Source: Karalla daura (Eukaryota; Chordata; Actinopteri; Chaetodontiformes; Leiognathidae). From it: DNA of 64,000 nt. This document shows positions 63,622 through 64,000 of this stretch, in pieces (position 1 is the first letter of the stretch; every line of letters begins with the position of its first letter). The notes beneath the pieces are model-generated. The model saw only the letters and a list, made by a program, of their open reading frames with translations. It searched no databases and was not told the origin of the DNA. The stretch is from positions 3,215,675-3,279,674 of the forward strand of contig CM055198.1 in NCBI GenBank assembly GCA_029224185.1, given 5' to 3'. The position numbers and the translations under genes are program-made.

Positions 63622-64000
63622 CTGCAGCAGGCTCACACAAGTTGTAATTGCAGAGCATAAGATAAAAACACATAGAGATGAAAGGAAACAATTTGATATT
63701 CACAAAGCGGTACTTGCTTTGCAGAGAGTAAGCAGATACTGAGCCACAACAATAGAATCAGCACCAGCTTAGTAAGGGATCATTGTTTCCTGTGGTGACC
63801 TTGTGTGGGGAGTTTAGGGAAAGAGTGGCAGACTAGTGGGTTGGTGTGACACCGAGTCTTCTTTCGAAGCAATTTTACAGTTGGATGGAGGAAGAAAGTG
63901 TGAATGTACGGCTGGCTGGATGTTTTGTGTCAGACAACATTAGTTTCAGACAGATCCAGCCAAAACTAAGCCTAAAGCCGGCTGCTGGTTCAGCAATGAG

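Overview
The window is nuclear DNA of a ray-finned fish. Small coding exons are spread over long introns with GT-AG boundaries, three protein-coding genes are clearly vertebrate, and there are degenerate fish-type non-LTR retrotransposon tails and very many (CA)n, (TC)n and poly-G/poly-C tracts. There is no sign of bacterial or viral gene organisation. The species cannot be told from the sequence; a percomorph-like teleost is a guess.

Layout, left to right. (1) About 1-22.7 kb, minus strand: the 5' part of phldb1 (LL5-alpha). Five exons encode the N-terminus and the whole FHA domain; the rest of the gene runs off the left edge. The FHA domain is split by a 16.5 kb intron (1,465-17,933). (2) About 22.7-45.1 kb: no coding exon that I can support. 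It holds microsatellites, dispersed repeat fragments and one GC-rich, CpG-rich block (about 41.9-42.4 kb) that could be a promoter or untranslated first exon for phldb1. (3) 45.1-52.4 kb, minus strand: arcn1, the delta subunit of the COPI coat, complete in ten coding exons but with an apparent 1-base insertion in exon 5. (4) 52.3-54.6 kb: the divergent intergenic region between arcn1 and hmbs, with a (GATA)n array of about 41 units and a perfect CRE. (5) 54.56-61.3 kb, plus strand: hmbs, hydroxymethylbilane synthase of heme synthesis, complete in 14 coding exons (367 aa), with signs of more than one promoter. (6) 61.6-63.6 kb, minus strand: three well-phased exons of a gene I do not recognise (acidic, proline-rich, with a polyalanine tract), convergent with hmbs and running off the right edge at its 5' end.

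The genes do not form a pathway. arcn1 followed by phldb1 on the same strand is the order known on human 11q23.3. hmbs lies in the same human band but several hundred kb away, so its adjacency to arcn1 here reflects a rearrangement of an old neighbourhood. I found no new multi-gene system. The most interesting items are the regulatory architecture of hmbs (CRE plus GATA array upstream, a TATA/CCAAT unit in intron 1, and a candidate erythroid-type alternative first exon with GATA and KLF motifs), the arcn1 frameshift, a tandemly duplicated palindrome in arcn1 intron 9, and the unrecognised gene next to hmbs, whose C-terminus may come from a retrotransposon tail.
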